Of a stretch of 64,000 nt of DNA, positions 43,093-54,858 are shown piece after piece; positions within the stretch are counted from its first letter, which is position 1; each line of letters starts with the position of its first letter. The stretch lies in assembly GCA_036365145.1 (NCBI GenBank), contig JAEOAD010000048.1, forward strand, positions 14,737,501 to 14,801,500, written 5' to 3'. Position numbers and translations under genes: made by a program. The notes below the pieces were generated by a model. It made no database searches and had not been told where the DNA came from. It was given only the letters and a program-made list of their open reading frames with translations. Origin of the DNA: Orientallactaga sibirica. Lineage: Eukaryota > Chordata > Mammalia > Rodentia > Dipodidae.

Positions 43093-46000
43093 TCTGGCAA
43101 TTAAAAGATGAGCCGATAATATCCAAAAAAGTTCAAATAGATATATCGAGTGGAGCAGGTTAAAAAATTCAAAAAAAAACACAAAGGTTGTACATAAATG
43201 ATGCAACAAAATGATCAACTGTTAAGATTTTGTATGTAAAGGAGACAGCAAGTAGCCTAAGTCAGAGTATGGAAAAAACTCACAGAAGAAGCTTCTAGGC
43301 TTCCCACACATGGTCTTCTGTGTGCCCCCTTCCAGCTGACTGAAGCCACTATCTTGGGTCCCCAACTGGCTGCTATGAAGACTATCTAGCCAATCTAAAC
43401 ACCTGTCCTCAGCTAAGAAATGATTTTCTGTTTTAGTCACTGCACTGAAGATCTATTCCAACAGTTTGACCTCCACTATTACACAAACTGTGGCCTGTAG
43501 TAATTATGGTTTAAAGTAGCTGGTGACTTTAAACCTTCTCACCACCCTATTGATCTATAGTTTTCTCAAAGATAAAACCTCCTACCCCATCCCCAGTAAC
43601 AGCTACTAGTTACAGAACTCCACTCTGAAATCTGTATTACCAACCCAAAATGTGAGAAAGCATTTATGAGATTGTGAGGGGGGGGGGGAACTTATTTCAA
43701 ACATATCAATGTGTAAGAGTCTCATGACTAGAGATCTGGTATGAAACAATTTCACAGTTTATATACAGCTGAGGTTTGGCTGGCATTCATGAGTAGGATG
43801 TGCAAGCCTATGTGCACTAGGGATGAGGAAAGTTCACAACTGTAATTCTCCTTCCACTAGGACCCATCCATCACCCATGCCCACTAAAACAACTGTACAC
43901 TTAAGACAAAAGACAAAAGAAAAACATAACTTACACAGGCAAGCTAACAGTTAAGGTATAACTGAAGAAACAGAAGAGACTGCAACCATCCAGGCCACAC
44001 CTCCACAATCAGAGGAACTGCTCCCAACTTCACAGTAGAGTCAACTTACCCACTACATACTGTCTCTTCACTGCACACCTACAAAACACTGCACAGCTAG
44101 GCCAAAAGGTTAAAAGAAATGATCCCTGAAGCTCTCAACTTTTGATTCAGAGGGAAAGTGGGAGGAGGGGTGATATCTAACTTCCTACACTCTAGGCTCA
44201 CAAATGTTCTAGGCATTTATGAGTACACACACTCCCAGCCTTTTAGTACATTCAGACACTTCAACACACTGCTACACCCAGATTCTGAATTTATATTGCT
44301 GAAGCAAAACACCCCTCATCTTCACCTATGAGACAAAGGTAGACTGGGTAGGATTTTTTTTTTTTTCATAATTTACAGTGTGTCAAGGAAGTCTAAATGC
44401 CATTGAAAATCTAATGCAAGAACTGTACTCTTCTATGTGTGCTGCCTCTCATTGCTATCCTTGACAATCTTTTTTTCTGTCTATAAATCCACAATGGAAT
44501 TTTTGATGTGGAAGACCTTCATGTTATTTACTATCACCTTCTCAAATGAATGAAGACTCTAAAACACAGAATCCAAGGGGTATATGGAAAACCACAGAAC
44601 TACTTTAGAACTGTTTCTAAAGGCCATATTCACATTCATATCCAAGAACTGCACGAGGCTTTGCTGCAGATGTACACCACTAAATATGTCATTCTAGTTG
44701 AAGGGAAACCCTACCCATTCCCATCCAGCCCTTACCCCTTAGTTAAGGGGCAAGACAGCAATACTGTGCAATTTACACAGGAAACCCATAATTTGAACTC
44801 TCAAATCTAACAGGACACAATAACCAGCAGCGTCTTATCTACCAGTGCTATTTTTATCCTTACCTGACACGCTTCCAAGCCAGCTGCAGCAGCCATATCC
44901 CCCAATGCGCCATATACGTCTCACCTCAGTTCCTGAAATTCCCAACTGGGGCGGGAATAGAGCCAGCTTGCATTCCCCACCTGGTTATGGTCCTACAGTT
45001 CTACTGCCAGCAACTTTCCCCAGGGCATCACAATCTCTGTCTGTACACATGCAATCACACAGCAGCCCGTCTAGGATGAGCGCAACCCTAAAGGCAGCAA
45101 GAAGTTCCTCTTCTCAAAAACGCTGAAGACCCCTCATCTTAATGATAAAACAGTTAACTTTTAAATGTATTATATTACTGGAGAAAGAAATTCTCAAACT
45201 AGAGAGCCTTGAAAGGTTTGAATGATTCTGTTGAATATACCTGAAAAACAAAGTAGTTACAAAAATACAAACATGCAACTTTAAAATACTTTAAAAGTGC
45301 TTATAAAGAATGATTTCGTACTTCACAATACCGACTTCTGGTGCTGTTAAAATTTTTTAAAGAAACATTTTTGTTCCTCATTTGATTATTATTTAAATAT
45401 GTAACTTGAAAATTTCTAGTTTTAAAAAGTTCTTTAAAATGTTTATTGAATAATTAATCCACTATACTTAGGAAATATCCATCAATAAAAGTTTATTTCA
45501 AAAGCTAAAATTTTACCAAATGAGTAAACATTTATTGAGCATTCTGTATGCCTAAATTTGTCATAGGAGAAAAATCACCTCATCATTTCTTAAGGAATTT
45601 GAAATTGCCTTGGAAATCTAGATTAATATCTAAAATAACTGTAAGAATATTTCAATGCTAAACTAGCCCTATTAATATAAGTATAAAAATAATTCAAAGA
45701 AGTTGAGTTCAGGCTAAAATATATTTATGAACTCATGGGAGAATTAGTTAAATATCTCACAGAATCCATGTATGGTAGACTACTGAAAAGTAATTATAAG
45801 GAAACCCTATTTTAGATTACTATCCTATTGAACATGGTGAAGTTTAAGAACTAGATAACTTTTCAATGATTATATCACTTTATAAACACAAGGTAATTAA
45901 AATACCTTAAAAAGTCTCTGTGCCTTAAATGACTTGGACAGCCTGAGATCTCTAATGAGAGTTTAAGTGTGGGCTTAGTCTACAAGATCACAGATTCCTC

Positions 46001-46965
46001 CCAACTGGTATTTTCCTACCTTCCCAACTATATGCCATCTGGCTGGATAGCAGTACATTTACAGCCAGGTAAACACAACTACGGGTTTAATTTTATCCAC
46101 AATAATGTTTTAGTCTTTATCATTTACAGGAGACACAAGATTTTCAACTTCTATACTTTACTAATTTTAATATTTTCCCCAGTGTTCCCCAATTCCCTCT
46201 GATCTTTCTGTCTTACAAACAGATCAGTTGTATTGGCATATAAAAAAGAACAAGTTTGAAGAAGAAACTAACTAAAAAGGCCTTGTGTAGAAAGCACTTT
46301 GATTTATTCAACTGAACAAAAACAGAAAAATTAGTACTAATGGATGAAAGATACAAGAAACACAGTTTAGTTCAGTATAACACATACTTTTTATTTAAAC
46401 TGTTAACATGAACACTGGGCTACCTTGGTTAGAGACTGAAATTCTTATTACTATAAGTGACTAAGCAGTGGTTAGATAACAATTATCAGTACTGCCATGT
46501 TTACATAGGCACTCTGAAGCCTCCAGTTTTCATCTAGTTGGATGACCAGATTATTACCCAAGTCACCTGCTACAAAATTTGGATGCATTAAATCTCCGTT
46601 TCTTCACCTATAACAGTTATAGACCTGAAGAATCATAGAAGTTAGTTTTTAGCATACAACTTTACAACGCAAAGGGATCTTCTTACCCAAACTTCAAAAT
46701 TGTAAGATTATCTGCAATGTCCATATTTAGAAATGCTTCAATATTTCTGAATAAGATTGATCAGTAAAAATTCATCTCCCTCTTCTCTTTCCCTTAATGC
46801 CCCCACATTTTTCCCAAGACAAAGTCAAATAACATTAGTAACTTTATCCATCAACTTGACACTTAACTGTTAATAAATAACAATCACTCGCTAACAAAAA
46901 GTGATCAAAGAACATAAATATTTTCCTTGTATTTATTTTCTCATACACACACAAACTCACAAAAT
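43093..46965. other. Intron, longest SINE-free stretch (about 3.9 kb)
   Basis: No SINE, L1 or exon recognised. A poly(G) run lies at 43678-43688. Frames at 44550 and 44845 (plus) are 86 and 93 codons, Pro/Ser-rich in the second, with no recognisable domain. Less AT-rich around 44880-45070. Confidence 0.5.
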
Positions 46966-47026
46966 ATAGACTATGGATGTGAATCAATGATAAAATACTT
47001 GCCCAGGTTTGATCTCAGTAAAATAA
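46966..47026 (+). repeat. Possible ID-like remnant
   Basis: GTGAATCAATGATAAAATAC and TTGCCCAGGTTTGATCTCAG, A-rich end. Confidence 0.45.
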
Positions 47027-47068
47027 AAACAAATAAGCAAAAAAACACTTATAATAAATTGATAGTAT

Positions 47069-47215
47069 GCTGGGTGTGGTGGCGCACGCCTTTAATCCCA
47101 GCACTCAGGAGGCAGAGGTAGGAGGATTGCCACGAGTTGGAGACCACCCTGAGACTACATCGTGAATTCCAGGTCGGCCTGAACTAGAGTGAGACCCTAC
47201 CTCGGGGCGGGGGTT
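47069..47215 (+). repeat. B1-like SINE
   Basis: GCTGGGTGTGGTGGCGCACG head; tail replaced by a GGGGCGGGGGTTGGCGGTGG stretch. Confidence 0.94.
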
Positions 47216-47230
47216 GGCGGTGGTGGTTAT

Positions 47231-47394
47231 TGCTAGGCATGGTGACACACACCTCTAATCCCAGCTCTCGGGAGGCAGAGGTAGGAGGATCACTGTGAGT
47301 TTGAGGCCACCCTGAGAATACAGAGTGAATTCCAGGTCAGCCTAGGCCAGAATGAAACCCTACCTCAAATAATAATAATAATAATAAATTAAAT
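47231..47394 (+). repeat. B1-like SINE
   Basis: GCTAGGCATGGTGACACACA head; (AAT)n tail. Second of three consecutive forward copies. Confidence 0.94.
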
Positions 47395-47502
47395 TAAATT
47401 GGTAATAAATAAGTAGAATTATAATAATACTTAGCACAATAACTTTTTTCTTCTCCTTCAGTCAATTATATAAAATTTACCATAAGCACAATAAAGCATT
47501 CT

Positions 47503-47645
47503 GAGCCACGTGTGGTGGTGCACACCCTTAATCCCAGCATGCGGAAGGCAGAGGTAGGAGGATTGCTGTGAGTTCGCAGCCACCTTGAGACTAATTCCAG
47601 GTCAACCTGAGCAAGAGCAAGACCCTACCTAGAAAAACAATAACA
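47503..47645 (+). repeat. B1-like SINE
   Basis: AGCCACGTGTGGTGGTGCAC head; lacks the ACATAGTGA block. Confidence 0.93.
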
Positions 47646-48628
47646 ACAAAAATGCAGAGTGGCCTAAAAACCTGTACTAGTCTCATTCTGAAGGAAAAAG
47701 TAGTTGAGAAAATGCTGAAATCCCTATGGCTTTTTTTCTCATTTTTACATCAAATTTTCAAATCATCAAATTTTCAAGACCTCTCTAACACAGCAGAACA
47801 AGAGGTCCTCATTTCCCAAGTGTCAGCCTTGCACAACACACCAGGTGAGAGTCAGAACAAGGACCGCCCAGAGCTCATGCTGCTTCTACAAATACTGTGA
47901 AACTGTTCACTGCTTTAAGGACACTAATACTTAGTTTATTCACTATATTCTCAAATAAAAGCATGATTAGGAAAAATTTTGATGAAAAAAGGGCAGTCAA
48001 CAAGTAGCCTTTATGATATCTTGTGGCACAAAAGACTGAAACATAAAATATTTCGAATGTTTAGCAGTCATCATTTACTCTCAAAAAATCCATTCAGGAA
48101 AAAATTTGCTAAGCGCAAGTTATTTCAAAAGTATATTTATTCGTGGACTATGTTACATAAAAGTTATCTTACTATAACATAATGGAGAATTAATTATGAG
48201 AAGATGGTTACAATAGTGGTTTGTAACTTTTTGAAGACTATGAAGCTCTGAGAAGGATAAAATCTGTGGCCAAAGAAAATTGCCAATATACAAATAAAAA
48301 AATATGAGTAGAATTGTAGGGATTCTAAAGGACAATTGAAGTCCAAGCTATGCCTTAAGAAATCATAAAAAACCACCATGTCACTTTCAAATATGGTTAT
48401 TGTTCCTAAGTTCAATGTGTATTAAACAACTAATACCATACATCCTTGAGTCTCAAATTACAATAGAGCAATAGCTAAGCTTATAATTCAATAGAAATTA
48501 AAACATACACATTTTACCACTTTTAATTTTTTCTAATTAGACATGAATAAATTCAAATGACTATATTGTATAAAGTTTTACTCCTTGCATTGAAACATAC
48601 AAAAAGGAAAACATATATTTAAAAGCAT
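47646..48628. other. Intron, no feature recognised
   Basis: Unique AT-rich sequence with short frames on both strands, none convincing. Confidence 0.5.
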
Positions 48629-48822
48629 TTTTTTATTATTTATTTGCAAGGGGGGGTGGAATAGAGAGCATGGGAAGGCCAGGGCCTACTGCCACTGCAA
48701 ATGAATGCCAGATGCATGTGGCACTTTGTGCATTTGGCTTTATGTGGGTACTGGAGAACTGAACCTGGGCCATCAGGCTTTGCAAGTAAGTGCCTTTAAT
48801 TTCTGAATCATATCTCTAGCCC
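48629..48822 (-). repeat. B2-like SINE, old
   Basis: Reverse; CCAGATGCATGTGGCACTTT, GAATCATATCTCTAGCCC. Confidence 0.88.
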
Positions 48823-48826
48823 TAAT

Positions 48827-49035
48827 ATATATATTTAATTTATCTATTTATATGACAGAGAAAGAGGGGGAGAGAGAGAGGGAGAATGGGCGTGCCAGGG
48901 CCTCCAGGCACTGCAAACGAACTCCAGATGCATACGCCCCGTTATGCATCTGGCTAACGTGGGTCCTAGGGAATTGAACCTGGGTCCTTTGGCTTTGCAG
49001 GCAAACACCTTAACCGCTAAGCCATCCCTCCAGAA
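48827..49035 (-). repeat. B2-like SINE
   Basis: Reverse; GGGCGTGCCAGGGCCTCCAG, CGCTAAGCCATCCCTCCAG. Tandem with the older copy. Confidence 0.94.
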
Positions 49036-49078
49036 CTGATTTATCTTTTTTAAGTGATCAAAAATTTCAACGAAAAAG

Positions 49079-49206
49079 TTGGCTGTGGTGGTGTATGCCT
49101 TTAATCCCAGGACTCAGGAGGCAGAAGTAGTTGGATTGCTGTGAGATTGAGGCCAGCATAGGACTACAGAGGGAATTCCAGTTCGGCCTGGGCTAAAAGT
49201 GAGATC
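49079..49206 (+). repeat. B1-like SINE
   Basis: TTGGCTGTGGTGGTGTATGC head, GGGAATTCCAGTTCGGCCTG. Confidence 0.9.
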
Positions 49207-49208
49207 TT

Positions 49209-49672
49209 AAACATTAAAATCCCCAAAAACATTTTTAAAGAAATATTTTTTCCAAAGAAGAAATCTGATTCATTCAGGGTCAACTGGGTATCAGGAGTTG
49301 TGTTTTTGTTCATTATGAACTGTAGGAAACCCAAGTCTTAATGACCAACTCAATTTTGCTCATCTTCACACTTTCTGGATCAAATAATATGTTTAGAAAT
49401 ATATTTTCCACACATGAGGAAAACTAATCTAGTTCCTGTAAATGTCAAAGTATTTAAGGTTTCCTATTTAGCAGAAAAATAATAACTTGACACATTTCAA
49501 AGGTAACAGTTTTATAAAAATATAGAATCAATAATTATTAATAGGTAATACCTACATTAGACAAGAAGTGTTATAGACAAATCAGATCATTGGGTAAAGT
49601 AGGTAAATAAACTTTATACTCTTATACTATTAAAAACTCAAATGGAAAAGTCAAAGAGACTTCACCAAATCT
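49209..49672. other. Intron, no feature recognised
   Basis: Unique AT-rich sequence. Confidence 0.5.
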
Positions 49673-49901
49673 TTAAAAAAAATTAAAATATTTAATTAAT
49701 TAATTAATTTGAGTGAGAGAGAGAAAGAATGGCAGTTAGAGAGAGAGAGAATGGGCGTGCCAGGGACTCCAGCCACAGCAAACGTACTACAGAAGCATGC
49801 GCCCCCTTGTGCATCTGGATTATGTGGGTCCTGGGTAATCAAACCAGGGTCCTTAGGCTTCACAGGCAAATGCCTTAACCACTAAGCCATTTTCCCAGAC
49901 C
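49673..49901 (-). repeat. B2-like SINE
   Basis: Reverse; (TTAA)n tail side, duplicated GAGAGAGAATGG, CACTAAGCCATTTTCCCAGA. Confidence 0.93.
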
Positions 49902-50022
49902 AAAAATATGTTTGTAAGAACTAACAGAAGACACTGAAGGAATAAAATGGCTTTATGAAAGGAAGGCAAACAAGTTTCTTTTCTCATCTCCAAGGAATTA
50001 AGCCAATACACAAAGTACCAGT

Positions 50023-50041
50023 ACTACCACCACCACCACCT
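50023..50041. repeat. (CAC)n trinucleotide repeat
   Basis: Six CAC/ACC units. Confidence 0.9.
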
Positions 50042-50413
50042 CCAGTACAAGTAGAGACAGAAAATGCAAAGTAGTCATCATTCCAGTATTTTAAGAAATA
50101 GTTTAGTTTACTGTGAATAAATGCTTTGAGAATGAAAATTCAAGAAACCATTTAGCTTGATAGATTGACCTATTTCCAATGGTTCCACAGAGTGATTATT
50201 TTCGTCATTACATAACAAGTAGAGTACTACTCTAATGTTAAGTATAGACAAGGCTAAGCTAAATTAACTTCAACCTACATTTAAGTCACAATGCTCACTT
50301 GGGACCACTGAAAACACCAATCTACAAATCAGGTAATGCTTACTGAAAAGTTTACATATCATCAAGTAGTAATGGTTATTTTTAAACTAAATGTTTTTAA
50401 AATCTAAAATTCT

Positions 50414-50865
50414 CTGTTATGGTTTAAATGTGAAATGTCTACCCTAGACTCATATGTTGAACACTTGGCTCAACACAGTAGGGCTGTGAAGAAAGGATGA
50501 CGAACCTTGCCTCACTGGAGAAGTGGAGTCACTGGGGGCAGGCTTTATAGGCCAGCACTGTTTCAAGTTCACACACTCTGCTTCCTGACTGTAGATGTCA
50601 CTGCCCCTGTAACTGTAAGCCAGATAAAGCCTTCTTGTTGGGTGTGATGGTTCACGCCTGTTATCTTACCAGCATTTGGAAGGTGGAGACAGGATCATCA
50701 GAAGTTCAAAGTCATTCTAGACTACAAAGCTAGTTTGGAGGCTATCCTGGGCTTACAGACTTTGTTGTCTTTTGTAAAGAACAAAACAAAAATAAGTTCC
50801 TCCCCTAAGTTGTTTCTTGTCAAGTAGTTTGACACAGCAATGAGAAGAGTGATGAATATACCATG
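50414..50865 (+). mobile_element. hAT-like DNA transposon (URR1-like), split
   Basis: Parts 50414-50639 (TTATGGTTTAAATGTGAAAT; CTGCTTCCTGACTGTAGATG; GTAAGCCAGATAAAGCC) and 50771-50865 (AAGTTCCTCCCCTAAGTTGT; GACACAGCAATGAGAAGAGT), interrupted by a B1-like SINE. Confidence 0.7.
50640..50770 (+). repeat. B1-like SINE inside hAT element
   Basis: TGGGTGTGATGGTTCACGCC head, diverged; the DNA element resumes after it. Confidence 0.8.
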
Positions 50866-50900
50866 TAATATTTTCCCCTCATTATTTAACAAGATTTTTG

Positions 50901-50980
50901 TGGTGGGTTGAGGGTATAACACTGGTAGAGTGCACATTTAACACATATGACATCCTAGTTTTGATCCACCACGTTGCTTA
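50901..50980 (+). repeat. ID-like SINE remnant
   Basis: GGTTGAGGGTATAACACTGG, TAGAGTGCACATTT, CTAGTTTTGATCCACCAC. Confidence 0.55.
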
Positions 50981-51225
50981 AAATGAAAATCCTTCAATAC
51001 TCAAATCAAATATGTGAACAAAGTAGTTATTTTTGATACAAGGCAAAGAACTTTCTCAGTTGGATGTCATTACTGTGGATGCTTTACAAACATACAATGG
51101 TAAATGATAAAGCTACTGAGAAATGTGGACAGTCTTCATGAAACTTTTGACATGTAGCTCACATGTAGACTATGCTTCTGTAAACAAAGGGAATACATCT
51201 CACTGAAAGAAAAATCATACTAATG

Positions 51226-51441
51226 GGCCGGGGAAATAGCTTAGCGGTTAAGGCGTTTGCCTGCGAAGCTTAAGGACCCAGGTTCAATTCCCCAGGACCC
51301 ACGTTAGCCAAATGCACAAGGGGACACATGCATCTGGAGTTCATTTGCAGAGGCTAGAGTCCCTGGTGCCCCCATTCTGTCTTTCTCTCTGCCTTTTCCT
51401 CTCTCTCAGATCAATCCACCAATAAATAAAATATTAAAAAA
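51226..51441 (+). repeat. B2-like SINE
   Basis: GGCCGGGGAAATAGCTTAGC head; perfect 20-bp duplication AAAGAAAAATCATACTAATG at 51206-51225 and 51442-51461. Confidence 0.97.
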
Positions 51442-51461
51442 AAAGAAAAATCATACTAATG

Positions 51462-52077
51462 TATTTACTTCCAGGTAAGACTTTTAGGCTACCAGATTCA
51501 ATTCTGACAATGCTTTATAGAGAAGAAAAGAAAGTTTACTCATTTAATGAGTTGAAAGAACCACAGGAAAAGAAATAGGAAGAAGACAAGTGAAAGAAGG
51601 AAGGTTGGAAGAGAGAAAAGGCCAGGGAAGATGCGAGAGAGGCATTAATGAAATCCTTGGCAATCTACGGCTGTTTCTCCACCAAAAGCTGAGCTAGCCT
51701 GATGCTGATGGGCTACGACAGAGGCTGTTGAAAAACGTTATGTGCATTTTCTCTCAATCCTCTTCTTGATTTAGAATCAAAATCAAGATTTCTCTTACTT
51801 ATTGAACTAACCTATGAATTTAGTAGTAATTCACGAATTCGTTCTACTTTATTTTACTATATGTAGATTTCATTTTGTTTCTTTTAAAATGTCCCAGATC
51901 AAGTGATATACAACTTACTTAGCACTTACTATGAATTCACTATAATTTTGTCTGCCTGTCAGATCAAGACACACAACAGTAGGAATGGGTGATGATGTTT
52001 TAAATATTTTTACTTTAAAATAAATAATATAGAATAGAAAAATTTCCATAAATTTTGAGGGTAAAAAAACAGGGCTC
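51462..52077. other. Intron, no feature recognised
   Basis: Unique sequence; purine-rich near 51540-51640. Confidence 0.5.
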
Positions 52078-52228
52078 AAGCTGGGCATGGTGATGCATAC
52101 CTTTAATCCCAGCACTTAGGAGACAGAGGTAGGAGGATTACCCTGAGTTCAAGGCCACCCTGCCAATACATAGTGAATTCCAGGTCAGCCTGAGCTAGAG
52201 TGAAACCTTACCTCAAAAAACCAAAAAA
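52078..52228 (+). repeat. B1-like SINE
   Basis: AAGCTGGGCATGGTGATGCA head, full body. About 480 bp from the PAN3 exon donor at 52710. Confidence 0.94.
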
Positions 52229-52710
52229 GTGGGACTCTAAGAAACAGGTCATTCACAGGGTTACTTTGAACCATGCCTCGGACCCTTAAGTACAAATACA
52301 TTGGCCATAATGGGTACACTTGGAAGAAAGGTAGTTTCTCCTACTGCAATGATTTCTGACACAGTGAACACCTTTCCTTCTATTTACATCTCAAAAGTAT
52401 AACTAAAATTTACTTAAACATTGATTTTTTAAGAAAATTAATACAAAAGAACTTTTGTCTTAAAAAAAACTTTCAATTTCATTTTGTGCTTTTAAAAATC
52501 TTTATACATAATTATATTCCTATTCAAATTTTACTTAATAATTCTCAACTATGGATTTGGTCCGTAGTATCATAACTAGAACATAAAACTCATAATTTGT
52601 CAAAAAATGTATCATTAAAGTATACAATTTCAGTTATGATAAATTTTAAAAATAACATAGTGCTTATAGATCTGATACCTGGAACTCACTGAAATAGTCA
52701 CTCAACTTAC
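52229..52710. other. PAN3 intron beside exon 52711, no feature
   Basis: Unique AT-rich intron sequence. Confidence 0.5.
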
Positions 52711-52858
52711 CTGGTGCTAATCCAGCTGTCGCAGGGCTTCCCAGAGATGGGTGAGAGAAAACTTGAGAGAAGGCAGACATATTTGACTGGGACACGTTAC
52801 TCAGCCTGGAGGTTGATCCTCCTTTAGGAATAAACTCGCTTGCAGTAGGATTTGGTGT
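52711..52858 (-). CDS. PAN3: PAN3 exon with PAM2-like motif
   Basis: 148 nt, starts in phase 0 and ends with one extra base. It encodes 49 residues beginning TPNPTASEFIPKGG and ending GSPATAGLAP. Acceptor is AG at 52860-52859 after a weak, A-rich pyrimidine tract; donor is GTAAGT from 52710. The residues NPTASEFIP fit the PAM2 consensus (N-x-x-A-x-E-F-x-P) that binds the MLLE domain of poly(A)-binding protein; PAN3 is known to use such a motif to contact PABPC1. The motif sits at the very start of the exon, so the residues just before it come from an upstream exon outside the window. The rest is a low-complexity Ser-rich linker. The next upstream exon is not visible in the 11 kb to the window end. 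Confidence 0.95.
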
Positions 52859-53682
52859 CTATTTAAAAATCAAATATAGTAAGTTAACACACTTTAGGCT
52901 CTTAGAAGACATTTGACCTACTATTATTCTCCACATCACCTTACTTAAATGAGTAAACTATTTTTTACAACAGTTTTACCTTCTATATTTTGGTGTATTA
53001 TAGTTAAATTTCTTAAAAGGTGTTTAATCACCAAATGAGGATTTTTATTTTTCATATGTAGAATTTTCACTGCAGTAATGTAAACTTTGCATGCATCATT
53101 TGCAAACCATTCTAATGCGTTTTAAGAGAACTGGGGGATTGAGACTACCTCAACACTGAGCAATAAGTTTCAAATTTAATGTCTTTAAGCCACTTCCCAT
53201 GATAAAAGTCAAAGCTACCTTTCTTCCAAAATTAATCAGCTCCTTTTTTGTAAAGACAAACAGTTCCCCAATATGGTGCTATGAAATTAGGTACAGACAA
53301 GAAAAATTTAAAAGCAAGGTAAACATGGAATGATCCAAGGTATAAAATGATAAGAAAACCTAAGTAAGGGGCCAACTGCGTAGTGCATGTGATTTTATAT
53401 CAACAGTATCTTACTTCAGTGATAGCATTCATACTTCTTTTACACAGTGGTATTCTGACATGACATATATAAGCTGTATCCTATTTCTGGACTATAATGA
53501 TATCATACATTAAATTCATAAAACCTATTTTTGTTCATCTAGAATTCCCATGGAAGGCAGAAAATATAAAGGACTAATTACTACAGTCTAAAATAACACT
53601 CCTTTTTGATATGAATGCCATTTTAAGCTGACAATTTATAGTTCAGAATACTATATTCAGAAGAAAACAAGTCACAAGATAA
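52859..53682. other. PAN3 intron upstream of exon 52711-52858
   Basis: Unique AT-rich sequence; no further exon found. Confidence 0.5.
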
Positions 53683-53765
53683 TCTGAAACTACATAGTGA
53701 ATTCCAGGTCAGCCTGAGCTATAGTAAGACCCTACGTCCAAAAACCAAAAGGGAAAAAAAAAAAG
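53683..53765 (+). repeat. B1-like SINE, 3' half only
   Basis: ACTACATAGTGAATTCCAGG onward; 5' half missing. Confidence 0.88.
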
Positions 53766-53785
53766 AAGAAAAGAATTCTTTAACT

Positions 53786-53935
53786 TGTTGGGGAGATGGC
53801 TCAGTGGTTAAAGGTGTTTGTGGCTTGTAAAGCCTGCCACCTGGGTTTGATCCCCTACTACACATATAATGCCAAATGCCAAGACACATCATTTTCTGCC
53901 TGTCTCTTTCTGTTCATAGATAAAATATATATTTT
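53786..53935 (+). repeat. B2-like SINE, old
   Basis: TTGGGGAGATGGCTCAGTGG head, CTGGGTTTGATCCCCTAC B box. Confidence 0.8.
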
Positions 53936-54137
53936 AAATTCTATAACATTTCTACTTTAAAATGCAGTAAGTTTTAAAACAGTGAAAAATATTAACAAAA
54001 TAGTATAGGGATTTATCTTTTATGTATTAAGAATAAAAATTATTTGAAAGCAGCTTTAAAATTTTAAAACTCTGATCAGAAAATAAAACTTTTTATTTGA
54101 GGTTTAAGAGGTAAAACTATTCTCTTCACACCCTACT

Positions 54138-54207
54138 TACTGGGGATAAGATCTTGGACCTTAGACATGCTAGGCAAGTGCTCTACCACTTAACTACAGT
54201 CCCAGGT
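54138..54207 (-). repeat. ID-like SINE
   Basis: Reverse: TACTGGGGATAAGATCTTGG, GCTAGGCAAGTGCTCTACCA, CTACAGTCCCAGG. Confidence 0.65.
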
Positions 54208-54653
54208 GGGTTTGATCAAGGAAAAAGACTCAATGACTTGAGTTATACAAATTACTCATCTAACCTGAAAAACAATAATGTGTGGTAGTAATAATAAAAA
54301 ACAACAACAAAGTTTTACTGTTCTTGCCCTATGACTTTAATGATCCCTTCCAAAGCTGGGGCACACTGGTTCTAAATGTACAAGATTCCATCCTTAACAA
54401 TATATAATAAATAACAAATCAGCCCTTCATCAGTACCTAGATATTTCTTATATTACATTTTTATTTTTACAAAATATACAAGTGGTAATTTATATCCAAA
54501 TTTTAAATCTAATCATTATTCCTATCTTAGGCAGTTCTAAATTCCCCTTTTTAAAATTAGCATTGCAGTTAAATAATATTCACTTTGTGAGAATTGCCAA
54601 TGAATTCTCAAATACAGCTTTTGTTCATATAAACTTAAATTCAACCTGAAATT
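54208..54653. other. Intron, no feature recognised
   Basis: Unique AT-rich sequence. Confidence 0.5.
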
Positions 54654-54858
54654 TAAAAAAATATTTATTCATTTGCATGGAGAGAAAGAGAAGAGAGAAT
54701 ATGAATGGACACACCAGGGCCTCTAGCCACTGCACATTAACTCCAGACACATGTGCCACTTTGTGCATCTGGCTTTACATGGGTCCTGGAGAATCAAACC
54801 CAGGTTGTTAGGCCTTGCAGGCAAGCACCTTAACTGCTGAGCCACCTCTTGAGCCCCA
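54654..54858 (-). repeat. B2-like SINE
   Basis: Reverse; CACCAGGGCCTCTAGCCACT, TGCTGAGCCACCTCTTGAGC. Confidence 0.92.

Larger units (their letters stand above)
7255..52858 (-). other. PAN3: PAN3 gene, partial (seven internal exons and introns)
   Basis: Minus-strand gene recognised from its translated exons. In 5'->3' order the introns between the readable exons are 33942, 2602, 1068, 6744, 221 and 87 nt; flanking introns run off both ends. Every junction is GT-AG and every phase matches its neighbour, so this is an intact gene and not a processed copy. Known role: PAN3 homodimerises through a pseudokinase and C-terminal region, recruits the PAN2 nuclease, and links it to poly(A)-bound PABPC1, so cytoplasmic mRNA tails are trimmed. 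Missing from the window: 5' UTR, CCCH zinc-finger exons, the exons after the Lys-Trp-Gly segment at 7255, and the 3' UTR. Confidence 0.95.

Noticed and set aside
44845..45126. 93-codon Pro/Ser-rich frame
   Set aside because: Considered as a possible exon or retrogene, but no flanking splice sites, no domain, and no known PAN3-neighbour protein recognised.
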